Assembly: GCF_900156415.1 (NCBI RefSeq)
Contig: NZ_FTNM01000005.1
Location: forward strand, 124,001-188,000
Reading direction: 5' to 3'
Length of the DNA: 64,000 nucleotides
From: Pontibacter lucknowensis
GTDB lineage: Bacteria; Bacteroidota; Bacteroidia; Cytophagales; Hymenobacteraceae
In this document: positions 9,587 to 17,892 of the stretch, piece by piece
How positions within the stretch are numbered: the stretch's first letter is position 1
Layout: each line of letters opens with the position of its first letter
The notes under the pieces: model-generated
Seen by the model: the letters and a program-made list of their open reading frames with translations, nothing else
The model's database searches: none
What the model was told of the DNA's origin: nothing
Program-made: the position numbers and the translations under genes

Positions 9587-10212
9587 CTTTCTTCCCCCTT
9601 TAACTGCACTTGTAATGGCTTGCAACTCTCCTTCGCGATGGCGCTTACCAAAGCCCCTTTTCTGTCAAGCTCCAGATGGCAGCATTCCACAAAGAGCTCT
9701 TTCAGTTTTTCACGCCCACGCTGCACCCGCGACTTGGCTCCTGAGTAAGACATTCCCAACCGTTCTGCAATCTCTTTCTGGCTGATGCCTTCTATCTCGC
9801 TCAGGCGTAAAGGCTCGGCATACTCGGCTGGCAGCATGTTGATGAGTGGCAAGATCAGACTTTCTGTGTCCTGTCGCTCCGGCTCCTGGCTTAGCTCCTC
9901 TAGCTTACCTTCGTCCTCTAGCGGCATGCTACGCCCCTGCTCACGGTAGTAATCGTACACGGCGTTGCGGGCAATCTGGTAAAGCCATGCGTTCATGTTG
10001 CGCACATCCTGCAGCTGCTCGCAATGTTTGTAGAGCTTCACGTAGAGCTGCTGCAGAATATCGTTGGCCTCGTCTTTGTCACGAACACGCTTCAGCACAA
10101 AGCTGCGCAGTTTGGCTTCGTACTCCAGGTATACAGGCGCTACCGCAGCGCAGGTGTCTATCGAAGAGACAACATGATCACCCGAACAGGCATGACAGCT
10201 TTTGTTTTCCAT
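9583..10212 (-). CDS. sigZ: RNA polymerase ECF-type sigma factor SigZ
   Basis: A 209-residue ECF sigma factor of the SigZ type. Region 2 (residues about 30-90, with DEANDILQQLYVKLY and WLYQIARNAVYDYYR) binds the core enzyme and the -10 element; region 4 (LRLSEIEGISQKEIAERLGMSYSGAKSRVQRGREKL) carries the helix-turn-helix. The N-terminus (SCHACSGDH) and the end (ECCHLELD, then SC) contain cysteines that could bind metal or sense redox state. No anti-sigma gene is adjacent. The nearest upstream gene is an ArsI/CadI-like dioxygenase, separated by a strong hairpin. Confidence 0.9.
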   Translation of the reverse strand: MENKSCHACSGDHVVSSIDTCAAVAPVYLEYEAKLRSFVLKRVRDKDEANDILQQLYVKLYKHCEQLQDVRNMNAWLYQIARNAVYDYYREQGRSMPLEDEGKLEELSQEPERQDTESLILPLINMLPAEYAEPLRLSEIEGISQKEIAERLGMSYSGAKSRVQRGREKLKELFVECCHLELDRKGALVSAIAKESCKPLQVQLKGEES

Positions 10213-10317
10213 GATGCAAAGATTTTAATGGTGATAGCAAGTGGAGATATACATCAATTTACGAAGAAAAACATGGAAAAGGCAAATTCAAAACAACTTC
10301 TGAAAGTACATAAAACT

Positions 10318-10362
10318 AGCCGGACCACGGCAGGTATGGGCTATACCTGCCGTGGTCCGGCT
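10318..10362 (-). terminator. 20-base perfect hairpin, terminator of the ArsI-like gene
   Basis: The 20-base arms at 10318-10337 and 10343-10362 pair perfectly around a five-base loop. On the minus strand the hairpin follows the stop of the dioxygenase gene at 10381 and is followed by TAGTTTTA. Flanking AAAACT/TAGTTTT bases can extend the stem after a bulge. The arms include CAGGTAT/ATACCTG, the word that is over-represented across the window. Confidence 0.8.
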
Positions 10363-10380
10363 TCGTAGTTTTAAGTTGTA

Positions 10381-10803
10381 CTAAATGGCAGTAGTTTCAA
10401 TGGTTGAGGTGGTGCGGGCATTTGCTCCTTCGCCGTATACAGTGGCTTCCCCGAAGGTATAGAAAGCTTCCCAGTCCACGCCCTGCGGGTCTGTGATCCA
10501 CGATTTCTCAGACTTGGCGTAGCAGCAGGTGCACTTCCCTTCTTCCCGAATGGCCCCTTTAGCCTCCTTCAAGCGGCCGTATACCTCAGCCAACTCCTCT
10601 TCACTCTCGGCCTGTATGCCTAGGTGTTCTATACCTGCATTCTCGGGGTGCAGCGATATCGCGAAGTTAATGCGTGGGTCTTCCAGCATCCATTTGGCAT
10701 AGTCTTCTTTCAGCACAGTAGGCTCCGTGCCAAATAATGCTGAATAAAAGGCAGTGGATTCCTGCAGGTTCTTAACGCGCACATTCACGTGAAATCTTTT
10801 CAT
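10381..10803 (-). CDS. ArsI/CadI family glyoxalase-fold dioxygenase
   Basis: A 140-residue vicinal-oxygen-chelate protein of the ArsI/CadI group. In ArsI enzymes this is an iron dioxygenase that breaks the carbon-arsenic bond of trivalent organoarsenicals. Metal ligands fit His5, His60 and Glu112. The substrate-binding cysteine pair is present as C91-T-C93-C94. The C-terminal 25 residues are Thr/Ala-rich and not conserved. No arsR, arsM or arsB gene lies next to it, so the substrate (methylarsenite, cadmium or other) is inferred only from the cysteines. Genes nearby are sigZ and an unknown 122-residue protein. Confidence 0.85.
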   Translation of the reverse strand: MKRFHVNVRVKNLQESTAFYSALFGTEPTVLKEDYAKWMLEDPRINFAISLHPENAGIEHLGIQAESEEELAEVYGRLKEAKGAIREEGKCTCCYAKSEKSWITDPQGVDWEAFYTFGEATVYGEGANARTTSTIETTAI

Positions 10804-10872
10804 GGCTTTGTCTATTTAAGGTGATTCTTTCTTGTTACACCTTGATGACGGTGGGAGGGCTAAAAAGACGCA

Positions 10873-10900
10873 GCCCCACAGAAAAAATTTTCTGTGGGGC
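10873..10900 (-). terminator. hairpin between two minus-strand genes
   Basis: GCCCCACAGAAAA and TTTTCTGTGGGGC form 13-base arms around a two-base centre. The A/T run is inside the stem, so it can act in both directions. It most likely ends transcription of the 122-residue gene that stops at 10983. Confidence 0.65.
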
Positions 10901-10982
10901 CGCTACCAGTTAGTGTACAAGGGTGAAAACTGCAAAGAAACAGACCCAGGGAGTGAAGGCGGGCCTGCCTCTTTGCTTAGTA

Positions 10983-11351
10983 TTACAGGTAGGATGAAAA
11001 ATTAGTGCTGTTTTGCCAGAATTCGCGGCAGGTTTCACGCTGCTTCTCCAGAAACTCCTGGTCGCGCTTCAGACTTTTCCAGTCGCCGTAGCCGAGACGT
11101 TCGCATAGCTTGAAAAAGCTGTCGCCCTGGTTTTGGCGGCCTTTGATACGAACCAGTGAGCTTAGCAGGGGACGGCCTGCAGCATGCTCCGCTTCTGAAA
11201 TTTCGTCGATTACTTCGTTAAGCTGTGACTTTTCGTAAGAGTTTTCAAGGTTCAGGCCCAGTTCGGCTTCTAATATCAGATTCTGGAATGACATCAGGTG
11301 AGCGCGACCGCGAGCTACTTGAATGAGTTTTTTTCGTACGCGTGTATTCAT
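10983..11351 (-). CDS. hypothetical protein, 122 residues
   Basis: I do not recognise this family. The product is mostly helical and charged, with a basic N-terminus (MNTRVRKKLIQVARGR) and a C-terminal stretch rich in Glu/Lys/Arg and aromatic residues. No signal peptide, membrane segment or metal motif is visible. It has an ATG start and its own terminator-like hairpin downstream, which supports a real gene. Its role is unknown. Confidence 0.6.
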   Translation of the reverse strand: MNTRVRKKLIQVARGRAHLMSFQNLILEAELGLNLENSYEKSQLNEVIDEISEAEHAAGRPLLSSLVRIKGRQNQGDSFFKLCERLGYGDWKSLKRDQEFLEKQRETCREFWQNSTNFSSYL

Positions 11352-11565
11352 CTTTCTTTCTTAGATAATGAAGGACAGCGGACAACACCCTCTACTTTGT
11401 GCAGTGGGCTCCAACTGAATAGGTTTCATAAAATATCTATATACACTTATACTCCAAAATGACCTTTCGGGTTGTCCTGTGTTGCGAAAAAGTTGAGAAT
11501 GAAGGACGAATTTTAACCCTCGCCATGAAACACAACTGAAATACAACTCGTTACAGTCCGAATTT

Positions 11566-12345
11566 TTATTGTAACCGGGGCTGTTTCTCAGAAAGATACT
11601 TCCAGTAGCGCTTGGGGATGTGGCGCAGGTGGAGTTTGGGATTCTTGCGCTCCGGTATGTTTACATGGTCAAAATATACCTGCCAGAGCATCTGATAGCG
11701 GGTTTCATCTTCATCAAACTGATCGGAGCTGAGCTTGCCCTGCTGTTTAGGAGTTAGTGCCGGGTTTTCCAACTGCACAAAGCTTGTGTGCCGCAGGTCG
11801 TAGTAAGCGCCATAGCGCCGGGTAGAATCATAAATGGCCCAGCGCTGGTCAGCGTAGCGCTTCTCGAAGTGGCGCACGATTAAGGGCAGCACATTGAAGT
11901 CAGGCGAGATGCTGGCGTAGTACAGACCATCGACTGTTTTTTGAAAGCGCACGAAGGCCTCCATGCGATGCTTCTCACGGTGTACCTGCTTGTGGATCTG
12001 CTGCACCTGCAGAATAAAAGGGGCCGTATAGTTTCCTTCCACACTCTCGGGTGAGTCGAACACGAGTCGGACATAGTCAAAGATCAGCCGTTCAAATCCG
12101 TTCTGCTCCCATAGGTAGGTATAGTAGAGCGAGTCCAATGCAGTTGCTGACAAGCGTTTCTTCAGGCCCAACCATACCCGTCCGGCCCTCTCTTCGTCGG
12201 TCACCACTGCTATCGTTTCTCCGAACATAGAGGGTTGGGCCAATTGCTCGGGCTCAATGGCGGTAGGCCAGGCTTTGCGCTCGTATGCCTCAAACACTAC
12301 CGTGAGCAGTCCCTCGAAAGAGCCATCGTAGGTATAGAAGTACAT
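11566..12345 (-). CDS. TIGR03915-type putative DNA metabolism protein
   Basis: A protein of the TIGR03915 group (probable DNA metabolism protein), found next to a radical SAM protein of the TIGR03916 type in many bacteria. The opening MYFYTYDGSFEGLLTVVFEAY and the part around FNVLPLIVRHFEKRYADQRW match the family as I know it. I chose the ATG at 12345; a TTG two codons earlier is also open. In some species the partner carries an added uracil-DNA-glycosylase-like domain, which is absent here (259 residues). The radical SAM gene lies 257 bases upstream on the same strand, so joint action in DNA modification or repair is inferred. Confidence 0.8.
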   Translation of the reverse strand: MYFYTYDGSFEGLLTVVFEAYERKAWPTAIEPEQLAQPSMFGETIAVVTDEERAGRVWLGLKKRLSATALDSLYYTYLWEQNGFERLIFDYVRLVFDSPESVEGNYTAPFILQVQQIHKQVHREKHRMEAFVRFQKTVDGLYYASISPDFNVLPLIVRHFEKRYADQRWAIYDSTRRYGAYYDLRHTSFVQLENPALTPKQQGKLSSDQFDEDETRYQMLWQVYFDHVNIPERKNPKLHLRHIPKRYWKYLSEKQPRLQ

Positions 12346-12361
12346 TGGCAAGACGCTTTCG

Positions 12362-12586
12362 CTACTGCTTGGCGTTAAAATTCACACGCCCCTTCTCGCG
12401 CTTGCTATCGTGTTGCAATCTGGAAGAAAGGCTCTGCAGGTGAGGTACCAGCATGTTGAGTTTGCAGCAGCAGGATACACGGGCAACTTTAGTAGAATTT
12501 CTCATCGTCTTATGAATGGTTTGAAATGATGTATGATCTGTTTTGTTACACAATTCTGTCTTATGATCTTCTCTCCCCTCTTCCAT
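12362..12586 (-). CDS. small open frame between the repair pair, doubtful
   Basis: A 74-codon frame fills the gap between the radical SAM gene and its partner. A shorter start 27 codons in gives a 47-residue basic product with three adjacent cysteines (SCCCKLN). I see no recognisable family and no strong start signal. It may be only leader sequence for the downstream gene. Confidence 0.25.
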   Translation of the reverse strand: MEEGREDHKTELCNKTDHTSFQTIHKTMRNSTKVARVSCCCKLNMLVPHLQSLSSRLQHDSKREKGRVNFNAKQ

Positions 12587-12602
12587 GTCACACTTTTTAA
12601 TA

Positions 12603-13868
12603 TTAGCCTACCTGCCGAAACAAGTCCAGCTGCTGCGTAAGCAGTGCACTTCGCACAGAGCCCTCGCCAAATAGGATGCGGCGGCGTAGCTGCTCTGAGT
12701 CAAAGTCCTGCCGCTGCAGGCTCTTGGTCTGGCAGGTGATAAAATACTTGGCCCGCTTCAGCACCACACCCATCTGGCGCAGGTGGTCAAAATGCAGCGG
12801 CGCAAACCGCCGGGCTGATATTATTTTCTTAGCCGACTTCACCCCAATGCCCGGCACGCGCAGGATCATTTCGTAGTCGGCAGTGTTGATCTCCACCGGA
12901 AAGAAATGGCGGTTGCGCAGCGCCCATCCCAGCTTTGGGTCTATGTCCAGGTCCAGATTCGGGTTCGCCTCGTCCAGTATCTCTTTCACATCGAAACCAT
13001 AGAAGCGCATCAGCCAATCGGCCTGATAAATGCGGTTCTCCCGAATGATCGGTGGCTCTGTGATGATCGAAAGCCTGCTGTCTGTGCTCACCGGCACGTA
13101 GCCTGAGTAGTATACCCGCTTCAGGCTATACCCTTTGTAAAGCTGGTCTGATAGCTGCAGAATCTGGCGGTCGCTCTCGGCAGTGGCCCCCACGATCAGC
13201 TGCGTACTCTGCCCGGCCGGCGCAAACTTCGGCGTCGCCTTGAAAAGCTTGCTTTCCTCCTTCGCCTGCACCAGCTGGTTCTTGATCGAGTCCATCGGCA
13301 ACAGGATCTCGGCATAGTTCTTCTCCGGCGCCAGACTTTGCAAACTCTGCTCTGAAGGCAACTCTATGTTCACGCTCAATCGGTCGGCATAAAGGCCAGC
13401 TTCTTTGATCAACTCATCACTCGCACCAGGTATGGTTTTGAGGTGGATATAACCGTTGAACTTCTCTTCCTGCCGCAGCTTTTTAGCCACCCGCACGAGT
13501 CGCTCCATGGTATAGTCAGCATCTTTGAAAATGCCCGAGCTCAGAAACAAGCCTTCAATATAGTTGCGACGATAGAAGTTGATGGTCAGATCCACCACCT
13601 CCTGCACCGTAAAAGCGGCCCGCTGCACATCGTTGCTTTTGCGTGTCACGCAGTAGGCGCAGTCGTAAATACAGAAATTGGTCAGCAAGATCTTCAGCAA
13701 GGAAACGCAACGACCATCTTCGGTATAGCTGTGGCAGATACCCATGCCTTCTGCGTTGCCCAAGCCTTTGTTTTCGTTCTTGCGCTTCCCACCGCTCGAC
13801 GAACAGGAAACATCGTACTTTGCAGCATCTGCTAATATTTTTAGCTTACCTATTACTTTATCATTCAT
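12603..13868 (-). CDS. putative DNA modification/repair radical SAM protein (TIGR03916-type)
   Basis: A 421-residue radical SAM enzyme. The cluster motif is C66-x3-C70-x2-C73 (CIYDCAYC), preceded by extra cysteines at 22, 45 and 54. A helix-hairpin-helix segment (PGIGVKSAKKI, in the C-terminal third) suggests binding to DNA. It fits the TIGR03916 family, which is regularly coupled to TIGR03915 proteins and linked to uracil-DNA-glycosylase-like domains. The reaction is not established to my knowledge. It is the promoter-proximal gene of the pair, with about 240 bases of free sequence before the next gene. Confidence 0.85.
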   Translation of the reverse strand: MNDKVIGKLKILADAAKYDVSCSSSGGKRKNENKGLGNAEGMGICHSYTEDGRCVSLLKILLTNFCIYDCAYCVTRKSNDVQRAAFTVQEVVDLTINFYRRNYIEGLFLSSGIFKDADYTMERLVRVAKKLRQEEKFNGYIHLKTIPGASDELIKEAGLYADRLSVNIELPSEQSLQSLAPEKNYAEILLPMDSIKNQLVQAKEESKLFKATPKFAPAGQSTQLIVGATAESDRQILQLSDQLYKGYSLKRVYYSGYVPVSTDSRLSIITEPPIIRENRIYQADWLMRFYGFDVKEILDEANPNLDLDIDPKLGWALRNRHFFPVEINTADYEMILRVPGIGVKSAKKIISARRFAPLHFDHLRQMGVVLKRAKYFITCQTKSLQRQDFDSEQLRRRILFGEGSVRSALLTQQLDLFRQVG

Positions 13869-14107
13869 CCTAGCCTCTTCTATCTGCTTGACGGTTATAA
13901 AATTACAAAAACCTTAGCACAAACCCCAATTTTATTAGCAATAATATTTATCAACATCCTATCCACACCCAAAAAATACTAATGTGATTAGCAGGGGCTG
14001 TTTTCGGGATTTCAGTCTGAAATTTTCCACATAGAGCCGAAAAGACTATATTAGGAGGTTGTACCGTACAAACACTTACAACAAACAGTAAGCGCCCCTA
14101 TACTTCC

Positions 14108-15997
14108 ATGGCTTTTCCACGTTCGCCCTTTTTATGCTGTATGTTAGCCTGCATGCTGGGAGCATGGCTGCTGGCCGGCGATGTGCGGGCGCAGGAAATA
14201 CCGACCCGAAAGGATACCGTCGCGGCACCAGCCGATACTACAAAGCAGAAGTTCGACGAGCGCGTGATGAGCAACCTGCGGGAAATCTCACAACGCAAGA
14301 CCATTATGGGAAAGCTGCTAAAAGCCATACTGGTTTTCGACCGTCGTGATGAGGAGGTGTTGGGACTGGATGCTGAGCTGATTCAGCGCGAGTACGAACG
14401 ACACAATTATAAGGTAGTGCGCCACATCAACATCATGACGCTCGACGCACTGGGTTATTCCATACACGACACAACGCGGGTGCCGCGCAGCTTTCTGGAA
14501 AAGGCCGGCAACTCACTACACGTCAAAACCCGCCGGCACCTGGTGCGCAACAAACTCCTCTTCCAGCGGATGGAGCCCCTCGAGCCACTGGCACTGGTCG
14601 AGTCGGAGCGTCTTTTGCGCCAGACTGACTACCTGCTCGATGCCCGGATCATTGTGGACGAGCGCACGACCACCGATGACAGCGTGGATGTGCTGGTTAT
14701 CACCAAAGATATTTTCAGCCTGGGCGGGTCTGGCTCCTACACTCCGTCCTCGGGCTCGGGCAGGGTTGCCCTGCGTGAACTCAACTTCCTGGGACTTGGC
14801 CACCAGATACGCGGATCTTATCGCTTCAACATGAATGCGCCCCGGTCCTGGGAGACTACGGCCGGGTATACGGTGGAGAACATCGGCAACACTTACATTA
14901 CAGCCGACATCAATTACTTCGATCAGAATTTCTACAAAGAGCGCAGCGCCTACCTGCGTCGCGACTTCTTTGCCACCAATACCCGCTACGCCGGTGCTGT
15001 CGGGGCCAGCAAGATAGACGAGCAACTGCTGCTGCCACCAGTGCCGGAGGACACGATACAGCGCTTCGCCGAGGTGGGCTACCACCGACAGGACTTATGG
15101 CTGGGCCGCTCGTTCAAGTTCAAGAGCTACAACCTGGGCTTTGAGCCACGCGGACGATTGATTACGGCGCTGCGGGTCATCAATACAAATTTTTATACCA
15201 AGCCTACCGAGAATTTTCAGGATAATGTGCTGGGCATCGCCAGTCTGGGCTACAGTGTGCGCCGCTACTACAAAGACCGCTACCTGTATGGCTTTGGCCG
15301 AACAGAGGATATTCCGGCCGGCACGCTGGCTTCCGTATCCTACGGCTACGAGCGGGGCGACTTGTTCAACCGGCGCTATTTCGGGCTGGACCTTTCGTTT
15401 GCCCGCTACAACAAAGAAGCCGGCTACCTCTACAGCCGCGCCGGCTATGGCTCCTTTATTAGAAACGGTAAATGGGAACAAGGCATGCTGGAGCTGGAGT
15501 CGCTGTACTTTACGCGACTGTACGAAAATGGCAACTGGAAGCTACGCCACTTTATACTCGGCCGCAGCACCATTGGCATCAACCGCAACCCCGAAGAGCT
15601 GCTCTCTATCAACAACGAAGAGGGACTGCGCGGCTTCCGATCGGGTTTATTGCGGGGCAATCGCCGCGTAGTGATCAACTACGAAGCCAATCTCTATACC
15701 CCCTTCAAACTGTTCGGCTTCCGACTTGCCACACTGGTTTTTGCGGATGTGGCCTGGCTCTCTTACGGCAACAAGAGCTCCCCTTTCAAAAGCACTCCTT
15801 TTCAGGGTTTCGGAGCAGGTATACGCTTCCGCAATGAGTACCTGTCATTCAGCACGATCCAGATCTTGGTGGGCTATTACCCGAAGATCCCGGCTAACGA
15901 GAACTTCAACAACCTGCGCATATACGAGTCGTCACGCTCCTATTACGACTTCGAAGACTTCCGCTTCACCCAGCCCGGTATAGCCGAGTTCAGGTAA
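14108..15997 (+). CDS. Omp85/BamA-like outer-membrane protein
   Basis: A 629-residue protein with a signal peptide (cut near residue 29, DVRA-QEI), a periplasmic region of about 170 residues that looks like POTRA-type domains (YKVVRHINIMTLDALG, DYLLDARIIVDERT), and a C-terminal barrel resembling the surface-antigen domain of Omp85/TamA proteins (GLRGFRSGLLRGNRRVVINYEANLYTP, then VFADVAWL). The end FRFTQPGIAEFR does not finish with the usual aromatic residue. Too small and too divergent for BamA itself, so perhaps it transports or anchors a dedicated partner. It stands alone, followed by Dps. Confidence 0.75.
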   Translation: MAFPRSPFLCCMLACMLGAWLLAGDVRAQEIPTRKDTVAAPADTTKQKFDERVMSNLREISQRKTIMGKLLKAILVFDRRDEEVLGLDAELIQREYERHNYKVVRHINIMTLDALGYSIHDTTRVPRSFLEKAGNSLHVKTRRHLVRNKLLFQRMEPLEPLALVESERLLRQTDYLLDARIIVDERTTTDDSVDVLVITKDIFSLGGSGSYTPSSGSGRVALRELNFLGLGHQIRGSYRFNMNAPRSWETTAGYTVENIGNTYITADINYFDQNFYKERSAYLRRDFFATNTRYAGAVGASKIDEQLLLPPVPEDTIQRFAEVGYHRQDLWLGRSFKFKSYNLGFEPRGRLITALRVINTNFYTKPTENFQDNVLGIASLGYSVRRYYKDRYLYGFGRTEDIPAGTLASVSYGYERGDLFNRRYFGLDLSFARYNKEAGYLYSRAGYGSFIRNGKWEQGMLELESLYFTRLYENGNWKLRHFILGRSTIGINRNPEELLSINNEEGLRGFRSGLLRGNRRVVINYEANLYTPFKLFGFRLATLVFADVAWLSYGNKSSPFKSTPFQGFGAGIRFRNEYLSFSTIQILVGYYPKIPANENFNNLRIYESSRSYYDFEDFRFTQPGIAEFR

Positions 15998-16061
15998 ATC
16001 TTTCTGTATCTTTTTGAGCTGATCGGGGTACAAAGGCAGAGTAATTCTACAAACCCTGAAC

Positions 16062-16676
16062 ATGGAAAAGCTAAGAGAAAAATCAGAATATGAAGGCAAC
16101 CCGGTCGGGCTGTCAAAAACCACCGCCACGGCAATGGCCAACGAACTGGACCGCCATCTGTCGTCGTTCATCACCCTCTACAACCAATACCACAAGCACC
16201 ACTGGATGGTGGAAGGCCCTCAGTTCCGCGACCTGCACCTGTTCTTTGAGGAGCACTATACTCAGATTCACGAGCAGTACGATGCCATAGCCGAGCGCCT
16301 TACCGTGATGGGCTACTGCCCTACCTGCCACCCGGCGAAACAGTTGGAGCTTTCCTATATCCAGCACGAGGAAGAAGGTGTTTTCCGTATCCGGGAGATG
16401 CTCAAGAAAGACATGGAAGATGAAAAGACGATTGCCATGGAGTTGCGCAAGTCTATCAAGAAAGCCTTTGAGCAGGAAGACTTCGCCACCAAGTCGCTAT
16501 TGGAGGGCATCCTTCTCAAAACCGAAGACCGCTGCCACCACATTGAGCACTTCCTGGGCGAAGACGGCCTCTCCATTGGACTGATCGCGAAACCGGATGA
16601 TATCATGGAGGAAGACGGTGAGCCAGCCAGAGGACAGAACGGAAAGGCCAAAACCACGAAGAAGTCCAAGGCTTAA
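16062..16676 (+). CDS. Dps-like DNA-protecting ferritin
   Basis: A 204-residue ferritin-like protein of the Dps family, which stores iron and shields DNA in stress. The ferroxidase-site segment is HHWMVEGPQFRDLHLFFEEHY (residues 46-66). A C-x2-C pair (CPTC) follows at about residue 86, and the C-terminal tail (KAKTTKKSKA) is basic, as expected for DNA binding. It is longer than the second Dps in this window (157 residues at 32669) and only distantly like it. A terminator follows. Confidence 0.9.
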   Translation: MEKLREKSEYEGNPVGLSKTTATAMANELDRHLSSFITLYNQYHKHHWMVEGPQFRDLHLFFEEHYTQIHEQYDAIAERLTVMGYCPTCHPAKQLELSYIQHEEEGVFRIREMLKKDMEDEKTIAMELRKSIKKAFEQEDFATKSLLEGILLKTEDRCHHIEHFLGEDGLSIGLIAKPDDIMEEDGEPARGQNGKAKTTKKSKA

Positions 16677-16699
16677 TCTATAGCCTGCCCATACCTTAC

Positions 16700-16735
16700 A
16701 AAACAGGCAGTCCATGTGGGCTGCCTGTTTTATTA
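16700..16735 (+). terminator. intrinsic terminator after dps-like gene
   Basis: AAAACAGGCAG and CTGCCTGTTTT form perfect 11-base arms around a ten-base loop, followed by ATTA. Confidence 0.8.
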
Positions 16736-16858
16736 CCTGGGACAGGTCTGAACAAATTCAGCTGTCTTCAGCTAACCATCTTTTGTATCCTTTTGCCTGC
16801 CTCTTCAGGTATAAGAGGAACAGCCGAAACCGGAGGGCTATACCTGAAATGCTTTCGC

Positions 16859-16866
16859 TATATTTG
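16859..16866 (+). promoter_or_regulatory. Bacteroidota-type -7 box upstream of CvfB gene
   Basis: TATATTTG matches TAnnTTTG exactly and lies 29 bases before the ATG at 16896. A good TTTG -33 box is not seen at standard spacing. Confidence 0.5.
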
Positions 16867-16895
16867 CAGCATTCTATACTTATCAAAGCAATACC

Positions 16896-17747
16896 ATGGT
16901 AGATCTTGGCAATTACAATGAACTGGAGATAGCGCGTGAAGTGGACTTCGGCGTATACCTGACCTCTGAGGACGGCGACATTCTGTTGCCCCGCAAGTAC
17001 ATTCCGGAGGGAGCCAAGGTAGGCGACAAGGTGCGCGTGTTCGTGTACCGTGACTCTGAAGACCGTGTGATTGCTACCAACCTGACGCCCTACGCCACCG
17101 TGCGCGAGTTTGCCTGCCTGATGTGCAAAGACAGCACCGACTTTGGCGCCTTCCTGGACTGGGGTCTGGAGAAAGACCTGCTCGTGCCGCTGCACAACCA
17201 GAAAGAAAAGATGCGAACCGGCCGTAAGTACTGCGTGTATGTATACCTCGATGACACCTCTGACCGCATCGTGGGCACAACCAAGCTCGGCAAGTACCTG
17301 CACAACGACGAGGCCCCAAACGAGCTGACCGAGAACGAGGAAGTGGAGCTGCTGGTAGCCGGCTTCACTGAGATCGGCATCAAGGTGATCATCAACAACC
17401 GCTACATGGGCATGCTCTACAAGAACGAGGTGTTCAAAGAACTGCATATGGGCGACAAGCTGCGCGGTTATATCAAAACCATCCGCCCGGATAATAAAAT
17501 AGACGTGACCCTCCGCAAGCCCGGCACCACCGGATTGAGCGAATCGAACGAAGCGGCGGATAAAGTACTGGAAGTACTGGTGGCGGCCAAAGGCTATTTA
17601 CCTTTGTCTGACAAAAGCAGCCCGGACGAGGTATACCGCATGTTAGGCATGAGCAAGAAGGTGTTCAAAAAGGCCATTGGCGGCCTGTACAAAGAAGGTA
17701 AAATCGAGATCGACACAGACCACATCCGGTTGAAAGGCGAGGAGTAA
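16896..17747 (+). CDS. cvfB: CvfB/YitL family S1-like RNA-binding protein
   Basis: A 283-residue protein of the CvfB (YitL) family, made of S1-like RNA-binding domains followed by a winged helix. S1-type strands appear at residues about 1-65 and 70-140 (TDFGAFLDWGLEKDLLVP) and again at 145-210 (IGIKVIINNRYMGMLYKNEVF). The C-terminal winged helix is GYLPLSDKSSPDEVYRMLGMSKKVFKKAIGGLYKEGKI. Length is standard. In Staphylococcus it affects virulence-gene expression; here the target RNAs are unknown. Confidence 0.92.
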   Translation: MVDLGNYNELEIAREVDFGVYLTSEDGDILLPRKYIPEGAKVGDKVRVFVYRDSEDRVIATNLTPYATVREFACLMCKDSTDFGAFLDWGLEKDLLVPLHNQKEKMRTGRKYCVYVYLDDTSDRIVGTTKLGKYLHNDEAPNELTENEEVELLVAGFTEIGIKVIINNRYMGMLYKNEVFKELHMGDKLRGYIKTIRPDNKIDVTLRKPGTTGLSESNEAADKVLEVLVAAKGYLPLSDKSSPDEVYRMLGMSKKVFKKAIGGLYKEGKIEIDTDHIRLKGEE

Positions 17748-17892
17748 GTTGCGCTGTAACTTACAGGATAACTACACGATTCGAGCTGAATTCACAACAA
17801 AAACGGCCCCAAAAGGATTATTTACAGGAAAGCACCGCATTTTTTAACCAATGTGGCGGGCATTCACGTAATTCAGCGAAACGCAAACCTAC

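Noticed and set aside
11361..11546. Minus-strand frame of 61 codons
   Set aside because: Short, no recognisable features, no promoter, and composition of spacer; not a supportable gene.
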